From Ruminococcus flavefaciens MA2007 (GTDB taxonomy: Bacteria; Bacillota; Clostridia; Oscillospirales; Ruminococcaceae): DNA of 59,571 nucleotides. A program made the translations under genes and the position numbers. The DNA lies in the NCBI RefSeq assembly GCF_000621845.1, contig NZ_KK211357.1, forward strand, positions 9,304 through 68,874, in the 5' to 3' direction. This document shows, one piece after another, positions 25,069 through 34,072 of this stretch (position 1 is its first letter; the number at the start of each line of letters is the position of its first letter). Under the pieces are notes generated by a model, which was not told where the DNA came from, searched no databases, and saw only the letters and a list, made by a program, of their open reading frames with translations.

Positions 25069-27121
25069 GCTGCTTCATGAAATTTTCCATTGTTTCTATC
25101 TTTGCCTTTGCAGTGGAAACGTAAGCGTAATAAGACAGGATATGAGAAGCGTCCACGGCATTTATATTACCGTCGCGGTCAACGTCAGCCGCAGTCATCT
25201 GTTTATCGCTGAGGTCGCCCTTTTTATTGGTTGAAGTCATTGCATAATAGGTCAGGACTGTTGAAGCGTCAACTGCATTTACCGCCTTGTCGTTATTTAC
25301 GTCGCCAAGCGAATAATCTGCTGTTATCTCGGGCTTTACAGGTCTTGTGGTAGTTGTCGCAGCTGTAGTTGTTACAGGAGACGCCGTAGTTACAGTAGTC
25401 TTGGGATTTTCAGGGATAGTAAACTCTGCCGAGGTCTTGTTTACCTCCAGCATTCTGTTTATCATCTCGGTGTACTCTGTGCGTGTAGCCTTTCCCTTTG
25501 GATCAAGACGGCGTTCTTCCTTTGGAGCGCCTTCCTCGCCCTTGCCTTCCATGATATGCCATGTGCAAGCCCAGCATATAGCCTCCCAGTGGTCGAAGTC
25601 AACATCGAAATAATCCATGAAATCGTCGCTTCTTCCGAAGTCGATAGCACGCTCATAATTCTTGTATTCAGAATATCTCATAAGCATAAGAGCTGCGTCC
25701 TCTCTTGTCACCCATTTGCCAACGCCGAAGGTATCGGAAAGAACATTCGGATAACCGAAGAACATGGAGTTCTTCTCGCCCCAGAGAAGGGCGTTCTCAT
25801 ACCATGCGCCGTGCTCTACGTCCTTGAATCTTGACTTCAAGCCGCTTACGCTTGGCTTTCCTGCCATTTCATAGAGAGTCTGCACAGCTGCTTCACGGGT
25901 GATGAGCTGGCTTGTATCTGTTATGTTGTCATCATCGGAAGCATATTCAACAGCAGCAGCCTTTGGAGTTTTATCAAGCTTTACTTTGTTATCAAAGGCG
26001 ATGAAGAAGATATTGTCTCCGCCTGTGGAGGTATCTCCGCCGTAATCTATCTTCCATGCGTGGAATTTGCCGTAGTTCCAGATATCCTCGTCCTTTCCCT
26101 CGTTGTGAGTCTTTATGAGGAACGGATTGTAGCCGATATCAAGCTCGGTAAACTCGTTTATGAAAGCCTGCAAAAAGCGCAGATTAGGATTGTGTGACAG
26201 GTCGAGACCTGTCAGCTCGTTCTGCATACAGTCAAGGTAGGCAAGCTTGGGATTTTTTGATACATCAATACTTTTAAGCTTATTATATGAGCATATGAGC
26301 TTGTTAAGCTCTGGATTATGGCTGACATCAACGCTTGTGGCGTTATTGTTGGAGCAGTTATAGTATTGCAGTCCCGGGCACTTGCTGACGTCGATACTTC
26401 CTAAATCCGGGTTATCCCATACATCAAGCCTTTTCATCAGCGGACAGCAGGTAACGTCCAGCGTCTTGAATTTATTTCTGAACGCGTCAAGGTGCTGCAT
26501 TCTCGGATTATGGCTGAGGTCAAGCTCTGTCAGCTCACAGTCTCCGCACATAAGGTGCTCCAGCACGGGGTTGTGGCTTACGTCTATCTTTTTCAGCGGA
26601 TTTGAGTTGCACTCGATATAGGACATCTCGGGATTCTGCGCAACGTTCAGCGAGGTAAGCTTACAGTCATAGCAGTATACCCACTGCAACGTCGGAGTTG
26701 ATGAGAAATCCAGCGAGGTAAAGAGATTTCCCGAGCACCATATGCCTGTTATCTGCTGATTCTTACTGAGGTCCATGGTGGATATCTGGTTATCCATGCA
26801 GTAAAGTCCGCGGAGCTCCGTGATATACTCTATACCCTGCAAGGACTTGATATTCATGTTGTTGCACCAGATGTTTCTTGCAACAAGAAGCTCATCTGCG
26901 TCTAAGGTGCCGTTTTTATCCTTATCAAAGGCGCTGGAGATATACGACCTGAAATTCGGATCGGGAAAGGTCGTTGCATTGACCTTTACGGGTTTGAGAT
27001 TCGAGGTATAGTCTGCCGCATACACAGCTGAGGGCTCAGACGATACTGAAAATGTTGTGGAAAATGGAACAAAAGCTGTTACAGCCGCTATAAGAGCAGC
27101 CGTAATTTTATTAAGTTTCAT
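25064..27121 (-). CDS. Secreted LRR-SLH-dockerin protein
   Basis: 685 residues from the ATG at 27121, preceded by AGGTG. Domain order: signal peptide (about 1-35), an EF-hand-like DKDKNGTLDADELL (about 65-80), about 11 LRRs of the DVSxNPxLxxLxCxxN type (about 95-330), two SLH-like motifs (about 400-540, FKDVEHGAWYENALLWG and WVTREDAALMLMRY), a Thr-rich linker and a C-terminal dockerin (GDVNNDKAVNAVDASTVLTYY and ADVDRDGNINAVDASHILSYY). It would be extracellular, held on a scaffoldin by the dockerin or on the wall by SLH. Its role is unknown; adhesion or recognition is plausible. Confidence 0.9.
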   Translation of the reverse strand: MKLNKITAALIAAVTAFVPFSTTFSVSSEPSAVYAADYTSNLKPVKVNATTFPDPNFRSYISSAFDKDKNGTLDADELLVARNIWCNNMNIKSLQGIEYITELRGLYCMDNQISTMDLSKNQQITGIWCSGNLFTSLDFSSTPTLQWVYCYDCKLTSLNVAQNPEMSYIECNSNPLKKIDVSHNPVLEHLMCGDCELTELDLSHNPRMQHLDAFRNKFKTLDVTCCPLMKRLDVWDNPDLGSIDVSKCPGLQYYNCSNNNATSVDVSHNPELNKLICSYNKLKSIDVSKNPKLAYLDCMQNELTGLDLSHNPNLRFLQAFINEFTELDIGYNPFLIKTHNEGKDEDIWNYGKFHAWKIDYGGDTSTGGDNIFFIAFDNKVKLDKTPKAAAVEYASDDDNITDTSQLITREAAVQTLYEMAGKPSVSGLKSRFKDVEHGAWYENALLWGEKNSMFFGYPNVLSDTFGVGKWVTREDAALMLMRYSEYKNYERAIDFGRSDDFMDYFDVDFDHWEAICWACTWHIMEGKGEEGAPKEERRLDPKGKATRTEYTEMINRMLEVNKTSAEFTIPENPKTTVTTASPVTTTAATTTTRPVKPEITADYSLGDVNNDKAVNAVDASTVLTYYAMTSTNKKGDLSDKQMTAADVDRDGNINAVDASHILSYYAYVSTAKAKIETMENFMKQQ

Positions 27122-27223
27122 TGTTATCACCTGCCGTTTATATTATTTTTTTGCAGCCATATGGCTTTTACTCATTATATCATTGTATAATGGTAATTTC
27201 AAGACATATTTTGTGCTTTTTTC

Positions 27224-27265
27224 AAAAAAAACGCTCCGACTGTACCTTGCAAATACAGTCGGAGC
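27224..27265 (-). terminator. Intrinsic terminator after the PPLMG-dockerin gene
   Basis: GCTCCGACTGTA (27233-27244) pairs with TACAGTCGGAGC (27254-27265). An 8-base U-tract follows on the minus strand. Confidence 0.9.
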
Positions 27266-27282
27266 TTGTTCTATTGCCTTTA

Positions 27283-28020
27283 TTATTTATCAAACACTCT
27301 TTCAGCGTCATATCTCATCTGCTTCAAGAGCTCGCGTCTCATGACTACAAGGTCGAAGATGTTTATCTCTCCGTCCTTACACATATCAGCCTGATACCAG
27401 TCATATATCTTTGCATCGGGCATATGCAGGATATATCTCTGAAGTGTGATGATATCCGCAACATTGAACTCAAAGTCACCATTTGCATCACCCGGAATAT
27501 CGGCCATCTCGCCCATAAGCGGCGGGATCTCCTCCTCAGATGTGGTGGTTGTAGTCACTATCGTAGTAGTGGTCGCGGCAGTCATCGTTCCCATGAACGG
27601 CGGTATTTCCTCAGCAGTTGTTGTCGAAGGTCCCATCATTCCTCCTGCAAAAGAAGGAATAGTAGTAGTAGTGGTGGTCGTCGTTCTCGGAGCAGTCATA
27701 GTGCCTGCCAGAGGCGGAAGAGTTGTGACTGTTGTAGTAGTTTCAGGTGCTACATCTCCCATAAGAGGAGGTATAGTAGTCGTTACAGGCGGCTTTGTAA
27801 CAATATCCGAGGGAGCTTCTGCTCCAACGACAGGGGGCTCTTCATCAGGAAGAACCATTACACCTGCCGTCTCAGGTATCTCTAAATAGTCGGCGTCAGA
27901 CATTGTCATCTGACCTGACAGCTGTATGTTCTCTTCCGATGAAACATAAGTCGCGTTCACTGTAGCGCTGACAGTTACAGCAGCTAAAAGTGACGATATC
28001 TCTTTCGTAAACTTTCTCAT
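27283..28020 (-). CDS. Secreted dockerin protein with repeated P-P-x-x-G motifs; candidate radical-SAM substrate
   Basis: A 245-residue secreted protein: signal peptide (about 1-23), a low-complexity middle and a C-terminal dockerin (about 175-237, GDANGDFEFNVADIITLQRY and ADMCKDGEINIFDLVVMRR). The middle has six copies of a P-[PS]-[LFV]-[MAV]-G motif, at residues 62-66 (PPVVG), 84-88 (PPLMG), 102-106 (PPLAG), 122-126 (PSFAG), 140-144 (PPFMG) and 166-170 (PPLMG), separated by runs of Thr. Four copies continue with x-M. It has no catalytic domain. The ATG overlaps by 4 bp the stop of a radical-SAM/SPASM gene, so it is probably the peptide that enzyme modifies. Function unknown. Confidence 0.85.
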   Translation of the reverse strand: MRKFTKEISSLLAAVTVSATVNATYVSSEENIQLSGQMTMSDADYLEIPETAGVMVLPDEEPPVVGAEAPSDIVTKPPVTTTIPPLMGDVAPETTTTVTTLPPLAGTMTAPRTTTTTTTTIPSFAGGMMGPSTTTAEEIPPFMGTMTAATTTTIVTTTTTSEEEIPPLMGEMADIPGDANGDFEFNVADIITLQRYILHMPDAKIYDWYQADMCKDGEINIFDLVVMRRELLKQMRYDAERVFDK

Positions 28021-29006
28021 ATCTTCTTACCTCCATTTTCTTTAGCGATAATTTCAAGTGCGGTCAGTATATGCACCTGTTCCTCCATGCAGGCGGCTTC
28101 GGAAATATCCCTTACCGTGCCTGTTGTTGCCATTTTTCGACAGGCGCATGAGTTGCGGCAGTATTCCGCTATCTCACAGCCCCTGCACCGCTCCGAGACC
28201 ATTGAATAGTCGGGGTGCTCTTTTCTTGCTTTTTCAGCCTGTATACCCACGAAAACATCGCCGCAGCGGTATTCGGGTATGTTCTGGAACTGAACGCAGG
28301 GATAAAAGCTTCCGTCCCAGTTTATGAAAATCTTCTTTTTGCATATCTCGCAGAGACTTCTCTTGTTTTCCCTGATGTTCTTCTTTTTTACAGCCAGCTC
28401 GTACACGAAAAGGTCGGGTATCTCCGCTATTTTGCGCCACTGCTCCCTCATTATATCGCCGAAGCTGTCGGCGTCGTCGGGAACGAGGAATGCGTCCATA
28501 GCCGCAGAGACCTTTTTCACGCCCATGTTTTTCAGATACATGATATTATCGTACAGCTCGGGAAGAGTCTGCTCCGTATAGACAAGCTGTACAAGAGTCT
28601 CGGGCTGATATTTCAGCAGTAATTTCAGATTAGCGTCAAGGAGCGCCGTATCAGCGCCTCTGTCGGTACATTTTATGCCGTCGTGAGACATATTGATGAT
28701 TATTTTTCTCTCTGCGCACCATTTGATAAAATCCTCGTCAAGGAGAGTACCGTTTGTGGTGATGACAAACTCCTTTGCAGTAAGGTTCTCGCAGTAGAAT
28801 TTTACTGTATCCTTATAGAGAAGGGGTTCGCCGCCGAAAAGATAAACTGTTCCTGCATTATTCTGACTTTTTATGTAATCAGCAATTTTATCACGGGTTT
28901 CATCGTTTATACAGCCGTATTCCGTGTTAAGGTGTCTTTCGTAGCAGTAACTGCATTTAAGATTGCATTTGTTTGTAATGCTGATAGTATAATCCAGAAT
29001 TACCAC
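28017..29006 (-). CDS. Radical SAM/SPASM-domain protein maturase
   Basis: About 329 residues from the GTG at 29006, which has GGGGAG four bases upstream; the longer frame runs into the promoter. The N-terminal radical SAM cluster is CNLKCSYC (C14, C18, C21), followed by the GGEP motif (FGGEPLLY). The C-terminal SPASM region has CEICKKK, the FINWDGSFYPC block, ERCRGCEIAEYC and SCACRK cysteines for auxiliary Fe-S clusters. SPASM enzymes modify proteins or ribosomal peptides (for example anSME, sactipeptide and ranthipeptide maturases). Here the substrate is probably the overlapping dockerin protein. No leader-binding RRE domain is obvious. Confidence 0.9.
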   Translation of the reverse strand: MVILDYTISITNKCNLKCSYCYERHLNTEYGCINDETRDKIADYIKSQNNAGTVYLFGGEPLLYKDTVKFYCENLTAKEFVITTNGTLLDEDFIKWCAERKIIINMSHDGIKCTDRGADTALLDANLKLLLKYQPETLVQLVYTEQTLPELYDNIMYLKNMGVKKVSAAMDAFLVPDDADSFGDIMREQWRKIAEIPDLFVYELAVKKKNIRENKRSLCEICKKKIFINWDGSFYPCVQFQNIPEYRCGDVFVGIQAEKARKEHPDYSMVSERCRGCEIAEYCRNSCACRKMATTGTVRDISEAACMEEQVHILTALEIIAKENGGKKI

Positions 29007-29037
29007 CTCTCTCCCCTGTATATCTGTTCTTGCTATC

Positions 29038-29066
29038 AGTATAATACATATCATGGGAAAATGCAA
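29038..29066 (-). promoter_or_regulatory. Promoter of the radical-SAM/dockerin operon
   Basis: On the minus strand, TTGCAT (complement of 29061-29066), 17 bp, TATACT (complement of 29038-29043), about 30 nt before the GTG start. Confidence 0.75.
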
Positions 29067-29238
29067 TATATTTCATAAAAAATTATTTATTAAAGCCCAA
29101 AATCAGCCAATACTGTATAGCTCTCACTTATTAGACGTTTGAGAATGCAGAAACTCTCACCTATTTCAGAGAAAAAATGCAGAATTTTTCAGGGGCGTTT
29201 TTGTAGGTTTTATACAAAAATATATTCCGAGCACAGTA

Positions 29239-29267
29239 TTGACTTTACTATTAACATTTGATATAAT
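29239..29267 (+). promoter_or_regulatory. Promoter of the HTH-UDP-glucose dehydrogenase gene
   Basis: TTGACT (29239-29244), 17 bp, TATAAT (29262-29267). Confidence 0.88.
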
Positions 29268-29285
29268 ATATGCATATACTAATAC

Positions 29286-29296
29286 GACAAATTGTC
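29286..29296 (+). promoter_or_regulatory. Candidate operator for the XRE domain
   Basis: GACAA-A-TTGTC is a perfect 11-bp dyad lying about 19 bp after the -10 box and before the ribosome binding site. The product of the gene has an N-terminal XRE-type DNA-binding domain that could bind here and repress its own gene. Confidence 0.45.
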
Positions 29297-29327
29297 ATCA
29301 AAAACGACATTATATAGGAGAGATATC

Positions 29328-30818
29328 ATGAAACATTTATCATTGGAGAAGCTTGCTGAAACGGTCATCGCCAAGAGAAAAGCCGCAGGTATGTCACAGA
29401 CTGCCCTGTCCGAAAAGACAGGCATTAACCGAACCATGTTCACAAGGCTCGAAGCCGCCGATTACAGCCCCTCTGTAGACCAGCTCCTTGCGTTGTCCGA
29501 TGTTCTGGGCTTTGACTACACCGACCTCTTTGTTGAGGACTCGGCAGAGGTCATGACTGTCCCGCGAAAAAAGGTAGCCGTTGCAGGAACAGGCTACGTT
29601 GGACTTTCCCTTGCTGTACTGCTCTCTCAGCACCACGACGTTACCGCTGTGGATATAATCCCCGAAAAGGTGGAAAAGCTCAATAACTGGACAAGTCCCA
29701 TACAGGACGATTATATCGAGAAATACCTCGCCGAGCATGAGGAGCGGAAGCTCTCCCTCAGAGCCACAACCGACGGCGAAGCCGCATATAAGGACGCAGA
29801 TTTTATCATCGTTGCCGCTCCCACAAACTACGATCCAAAGACTAATTTCTTTGACTGCTCCGCTGTTGAAGCAGTCCTTGAGCTCATAAAAAAAGTCACG
29901 GCTGACCATAAGAAAAAGCCCACTGTCGTTATAAAATCAACTATCCCTGTTGGCTACACCGTGCAGGTGCGCGAGAAGCTGGGCATGGACAATATCATAT
30001 TCAGCCCCGAATTTCTCCGCGAATCAAAGGCTCTCTACGATAACCTTTACCCGAGCCGTATCATAGTGGGCTTTGACGAAGCAAACAAGGAGTCCGCAGA
30101 GACCTTTGCGGCTATGCTTCAGCAGGGCGCTGTAAAAGCTGATATGCCCGTGCTTTTCATGGCTACCACAGAGGCTGAGGCTACAAAGCTTTTCGTGAAC
30201 ACCTACCTTGCTCTACGCGTGTCATACTTCAACGAGCTTGACACCTACGCAGAGGTCAAGAATCTCAACACCGCACATATTATAAAGGGAGTCTGCCTTG
30301 ATCCCCGTGTGGGAGACTACTACAACAACCCGTCCTTCGGATACGGCGGCTACTGCCTGCCCAAGGACACAAAACAGCTCCTTGCAAACTATCAGAACGT
30401 ACCCCAGAACATGATGACGGCTATCGTTGAGAGCAACAGGACGCGAAAGGACTTCATCGCTGACAGAGTCCTCGAAATGGCAGGGGGCTACAGCTATATG
30501 TCAAATAATCAGTTTGACAGCCGCATGGAAAAGAATGTAGTCGTTGGTATCTACCGCCTGACTATGAAATCCAACAGCGATAACTTCCGCCAGTCCTCTA
30601 TTCAGGGCGTTATGAAGCGCATAAAGGCTAAGGGAGCTACTGTAGTCATATACGAGCCTACCCTCGAAAACGGCAGTACATTCTTCGGCTCGCTGGTAGT
30701 CAACGACCTGAAAAAATTCAAGAAGATGTGCGGCTGCATAGTCGCAAACAGATACAGCAGCGTCCTCGACGATGTTGCGGAAAAGGTCTACACCCGCGAC
30801 CTTTTCAAAAGGGACTGA
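29328..30818 (+). CDS. XRE-HTH fused to UDP-glucose 6-dehydrogenase
   Basis: 496 residues from the ATG at 29328 with TAGGAG upstream. Residues about 1-75 are a complete XRE/Cro-type helix-turn-helix domain ([46 protein letters not shown]). Residues about 85-496 are a UDP-glucose/GDP-mannose dehydrogenase: NAD-binding [34 protein letters not shown] and the catalytic Cys in [16 protein letters not shown]. It would oxidise UDP-glucose to UDP-glucuronate, a precursor for acidic polysaccharide. The fused DNA-binding domain is unusual for this enzyme and suggests self-regulation or substrate-linked gene control. Confidence 0.92.
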   Translation: MKHLSLEKLAETVIAKRKAAGMSQTALSEKTGINRTMFTRLEAADYSPSVDQLLALSDVLGFDYTDLFVEDSAEVMTVPRKKVAVAGTGYVGLSLAVLLSQHHDVTAVDIIPEKVEKLNNWTSPIQDDYIEKYLAEHEERKLSLRATTDGEAAYKDADFIIVAAPTNYDPKTNFFDCSAVEAVLELIKKVTADHKKKPTVVIKSTIPVGYTVQVREKLGMDNIIFSPEFLRESKALYDNLYPSRIIVGFDEANKESAETFAAMLQQGAVKADMPVLFMATTEAEATKLFVNTYLALRVSYFNELDTYAEVKNLNTAHIIKGVCLDPRVGDYYNNPSFGYGGYCLPKDTKQLLANYQNVPQNMMTAIVESNRTRKDFIADRVLEMAGGYSYMSNNQFDSRMEKNVVVGIYRLTMKSNSDNFRQSSIQGVMKRIKAKGATVVIYEPTLENGSTFFGSLVVNDLKKFKKMCGCIVANRYSSVLDDVAEKVYTRDLFKRD

Positions 30819-30977
30819 ATCACAGCATAATCAACAAAGACAAGAGCGCTTATTACTGCAAACTGCACAAAGTTTGGCTTTTTACAAAAAATTGCAGAAA
30901 TAAGCGCGTAGTTTTTTCTTCTCATCCCGTCTAATAAGTGAAAGCTCGGGAACAGGCTTTCAGAAAGGAGTAAGTCT

Positions 30978-31538
30978 ATGGACAACGGTGCAAGTAGCTA
31001 CCGCCGTTTTCTTGACAATGGTGATGTACAAGGATTAGATGAGATCATAATAGAATACAGCGACGGTCTGATACTGTACCTGACAAGCATAGTCGGAAAC
31101 GTTCAGACGGCGGAAGAGCTTACGGAAGACACTTTTGTCCTGCTCGGCACAAAAAAGCCGAAGTATAAGGAAAAAAGCTCCTTTAAGACATGGCTCTACG
31201 CCATAGGCAGAAATATTGCGATAGATCATCTTCGCAAATATTCAAAAAAGAACTGTGTTTCTATTGATGATACACCTGAACTGACAGACGATGAGGCTGC
31301 TGTTGAAGAAGCCTACATCAAAAAAGAGCAGCAGATAACAGTGCACAAGGCAATGCGAAAGCTGCCCCAGAAATATCAGCAGGTGCTATGGCTCATTTAT
31401 TTTGAAGGATTCAGCAACAAAGAGGCTGCAAAGATAATGAAAAAGAGTCTGCGCAGTCTGGAATCTATCCTTTACCGTGCTCGTAAATCACTCAGATCAC
31501 AGCTTGAAACGGAGGGTTTTGAATATGTTGAAACATGA
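30978..31538 (+). CDS. ECF-type RNA polymerase sigma factor (second pair)
   Basis: A 186-residue sigma-70 family factor. Region 2 has ADELTEDTF-like TAEELTEDTFVLLG and the FKTWLYAIGRNIAIDHLRKY helix. Region 4 has LPQKYQQVLWLIYFEGFSNKEAAKIM and KSLRSLESILYRARKSLRSQ. Preceded by AGAAAGGAG. Its gene overlaps that of a membrane protein by 14 bp. It is less like the other two sigma factors than they are to each other. Confidence 0.93.
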   Translation: MDNGASSYRRFLDNGDVQGLDEIIIEYSDGLILYLTSIVGNVQTAEELTEDTFVLLGTKKPKYKEKSSFKTWLYAIGRNIAIDHLRKYSKKNCVSIDDTPELTDDEAAVEEAYIKKEQQITVHKAMRKLPQKYQQVLWLIYFEGFSNKEAAKIMKKSLRSLESILYRARKSLRSQLETEGFEYVET

Positions 31539-33309
31539 AGAGATGATCGAGAATGTACACCGCCGCATAGCTCAATATGAGGAGGAGAAGAAAATGAAAC
31601 ATTCTACATTCAAAAATATAATTTCTGCCATAAAGCCAAAAACCAAAAAAGAAGAGACAAAAACAAGTGAAGACGGATATATCGAAGTAGTCAGCGGCAC
31701 TGAACGCATTGAGACCTCACATCGTATGCTGCGTATGGTAAGTGCAATCGCAGCAGGAGCTGTGCTTGTAACAGGCATAGGCGCTACAGGTCTGCTCCTT
31801 AACAAGAATAAGCCGCAGAAATCATCTGAGACAGATAATAGTACCATTTCTACGGAAGCAGAAGAAACGACACAGCTCACTAATGAAGACAATGGTAAGG
31901 TCTCACCGTTCGGTGATATGGGAAAAGCGAATTTAAGTCTAAGTATCCTTCACGAGGATATCTCATTTGATGATTACGAAGACTATTCAAGCGCTACCTA
32001 TGACAGACTTGCAAAGTTCATGAACTCTCTTGACTGGGGTGAAGGCACAGATATCGAGCCAATTGATATCCCTGATTTCTATAAATATGAGGGCGAAGGA
32101 TATATTATCAGCTGGGATAAAGCTGATATTAATTACTCTGTAGTTGTTCTTGATAATGAAACAGTGTATTATATAGTACAAAAGTGTCAGCCAAACAACG
32201 GTTACTTTGATTACAACTATATCGAAAGCCATATTTATAAAATCGATTATGCAGCATTTGACGCAGGCGTAAAGGATATACTCAGCCAAAACGTGTCCGA
32301 TAAGGGCGAATATCTGTCACAGAGAGACCTGATGAAGTATTTCGACGGAGAGTTCTTATATGCCGAGCTGTACCTTGAAAAGACCGGTAACAGTGAAATA
32401 GTAACACCTGAAAAAGAGTCAACAAGAAAAGCTCTTGAAGGCTTCCTCGAAAATGATTTCATGCATATGCTGAAAAAAGGCGACTCAACCGATAATGAAA
32501 ACAGCGAAGCAGATTACACCATTGTGCGTTACTATAAGACAGGTGACGATACAGAACGCAGAGAGACCTATTTTATCACGAATAACGGTTCTGTCAGCCT
32601 CTGTGCGTATGTCATCGCCAACGGCGATTCAATACCGCAGTTCCCTGTGAATTTTTCCATTGATGTCAAAGAGTTTGACGCTGCGCTCAATGACGTTTTA
32701 AGCGGCAAAAATGATGCAAAGTATGCTGACAAACCCAAGCATGAGACCGAGAACAAAAATAACACAGAAAAACACGAGGACGTTCAGCCAACAACCGAAA
32801 AGCAAGAGCAGCAAACAACTGCCGCACCTGACGAGCGTCAGGAACAGCAGATACCTGAAAATACCGAGCCCGCAACAGTTTCGGAAGAAAATGATGAGCC
32901 TGAAGACCGCAGAGATATTTTCCTTTCCGCCAAAACGGGCGTCTATATCTGGGATAAGAACGATAAGCTTATCGCTTCGCCTAAAACCCATGACTTTGCA
33001 GCCCTTAACACTTTCTCCAAGGAGAAGCTCGATCCGTTTCTTGATATGGGAATACCTGTTCCAACTGACATAGAAGCTCAGGACTGGGCTGTGGAATATA
33101 ATATTTTAAGAAAATATATAGATAAAGACGGAAAGCTCAAATATTCAAACTACTATATACACAAATACGGTCATATGCTGGTATACTACTATGAATTTGA
33201 AAACGGCGAATGGTGGCCTTACGGCTCTGACGGCTGCGGTATTGATTACGCAGAGGTCAAGACAATGCTCGACGAAGTACTTGAGAGTTCCAAATTACCA
33301 AAAGAATAA
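31525..33309 (+). CDS. Membrane-anchored sigma-partner/sensor protein
   Basis: 594 residues from the ATG at 31525, which has GGAGG upstream and lies inside the end of the sigma gene. The N-terminus is a basic coiled segment (MIENVHRRIAQYEEEKKMKH) with a juxtamembrane VVSGTERIE motif comparable to VSGVERYK in the first pair. One membrane helix (about residues 70-92) follows. The extracellular part has three related beta-rich units of about 110 residues, the last two separated by a Thr/Gln/Glu-rich linker (about 410-460). A role as anti-sigma and surface sensor is inferred from overlap and topology. Confidence 0.75.
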   Translation: MLKHEEMIENVHRRIAQYEEEKKMKHSTFKNIISAIKPKTKKEETKTSEDGYIEVVSGTERIETSHRMLRMVSAIAAGAVLVTGIGATGLLLNKNKPQKSSETDNSTISTEAEETTQLTNEDNGKVSPFGDMGKANLSLSILHEDISFDDYEDYSSATYDRLAKFMNSLDWGEGTDIEPIDIPDFYKYEGEGYIISWDKADINYSVVVLDNETVYYIVQKCQPNNGYFDYNYIESHIYKIDYAAFDAGVKDILSQNVSDKGEYLSQRDLMKYFDGEFLYAELYLEKTGNSEIVTPEKESTRKALEGFLENDFMHMLKKGDSTDNENSEADYTIVRYYKTGDDTERRETYFITNNGSVSLCAYVIANGDSIPQFPVNFSIDVKEFDAALNDVLSGKNDAKYADKPKHETENKNNTEKHEDVQPTTEKQEQQTTAAPDERQEQQIPENTEPATVSEENDEPEDRRDIFLSAKTGVYIWDKNDKLIASPKTHDFAALNTFSKEKLDPFLDMGIPVPTDIEAQDWAVEYNILRKYIDKDGKLKYSNYYIHKYGHMLVYYYEFENGEWWPYGSDGCGIDYAEVKTMLDEVLESSKLPKE

Positions 33310-33342
33310 ATAAAAACACGAACAAAGAAAGATATATATATC

Positions 33343-33368
33343 AAGGGACGGCTGCTGCCGTCCCTTTT
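33343..33368 (+). terminator. Intrinsic terminator of sigma operon 2
   Basis: AAGGGACGGC pairs with GCCGTCCCTT around TGCT, followed by T residues. Confidence 0.92.
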
Positions 33369-33396
33369 GATATACATGAGCTTTTGCGTTTTTCTC

Positions 33397-33425
33397 TTGC
33401 ATTTATGGCGCTTCAATGATATAAT
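33397..33425 (+). promoter_or_regulatory. Sigma-A promoter
   Basis: TTGCAT (33397-33402), 17 bp, TATAAT (33420-33425), about 45 nt before the ATG at 33470. Confidence 0.82.
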
Positions 33426-33469
33426 ATATCTATAATACTTGTTTTTCAACCAAAATGAAAGGATATCCC

Positions 33470-33874
33470 ATGAATATAATAAAATACCCGTCAGCAGAAG
33501 CCGTGACAAAGGCAATGGCAGCAGATGAGCCTCTCCTTGTCCTTATTTCATTTGACGGCAAAACAGCTGTGATGAGTCAGGTCGACGAAGCCGTCGAGCA
33601 CCATGTACTTCTCCTTAATACAGGATTCAAGGATACGGATATAGACAAATTCTTCCGCATAGTCCTTGACCGAAGCGGAGCTGACTGGACATTTGTTTGT
33701 CCGCCCGACTACAAAAACATAACATTCAAGGATAAGCGCATTGAAGCCTTCTATAAGGACGGCTTTGCGGTCATCTCCGATTTTCTGCACTCTATAGGCT
33801 ATCTTGTGGGAATAAATATCCCCAAGCGCTACAGCCGTCATTTTGATGTTCTCGGAGATAACGACAATATATGA
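33470..33874 (+). CDS. Hypothetical protein
   Basis: 134 residues from the ATG at 33470 with AAAGGA seven bases upstream. No signal peptide, membrane helix or known motif. The sequence alternates short strands and helices (EPLLVLISFDGKTAVMSQVDEA, DWTFVCPPDYKNITFKDKRI) and looks like a small globular cytosolic protein. I do not recognise the family. It has its own promoter and a good coding pattern, so the gene is probably real. Confidence 0.65.
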   Translation: MNIIKYPSAEAVTKAMAADEPLLVLISFDGKTAVMSQVDEAVEHHVLLLNTGFKDTDIDKFFRIVLDRSGADWTFVCPPDYKNITFKDKRIEAFYKDGFAVISDFLHSIGYLVGINIPKRYSRHFDVLGDNDNI

Positions 33875-34072
33875 GCGCTGTTTTAAAGCCCTATCCTGCT
33901 GAAATAGCAGAATATGGCTTGTTTTATATCCTTTTGGCTGACAACTTCTGCCTTTGTTCAAAGCAAACAATGAGCTCCTGAAAATTTTAGTAAAAATGCA
34001 GATTGAAGCTGCTCTGCCTATATGTTAAAATAAGGATATAAATTTAGCTTAATGCCAAAGGAGGACTATACT

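Noticed and set aside
27446..27889. Long plus-strand open frame opposite the PPLMG-dockerin gene, Val-rich
   Set aside because: It is the antisense of the Thr-rich linker (ACN codons read as Val/Gly); no ribosome binding site.
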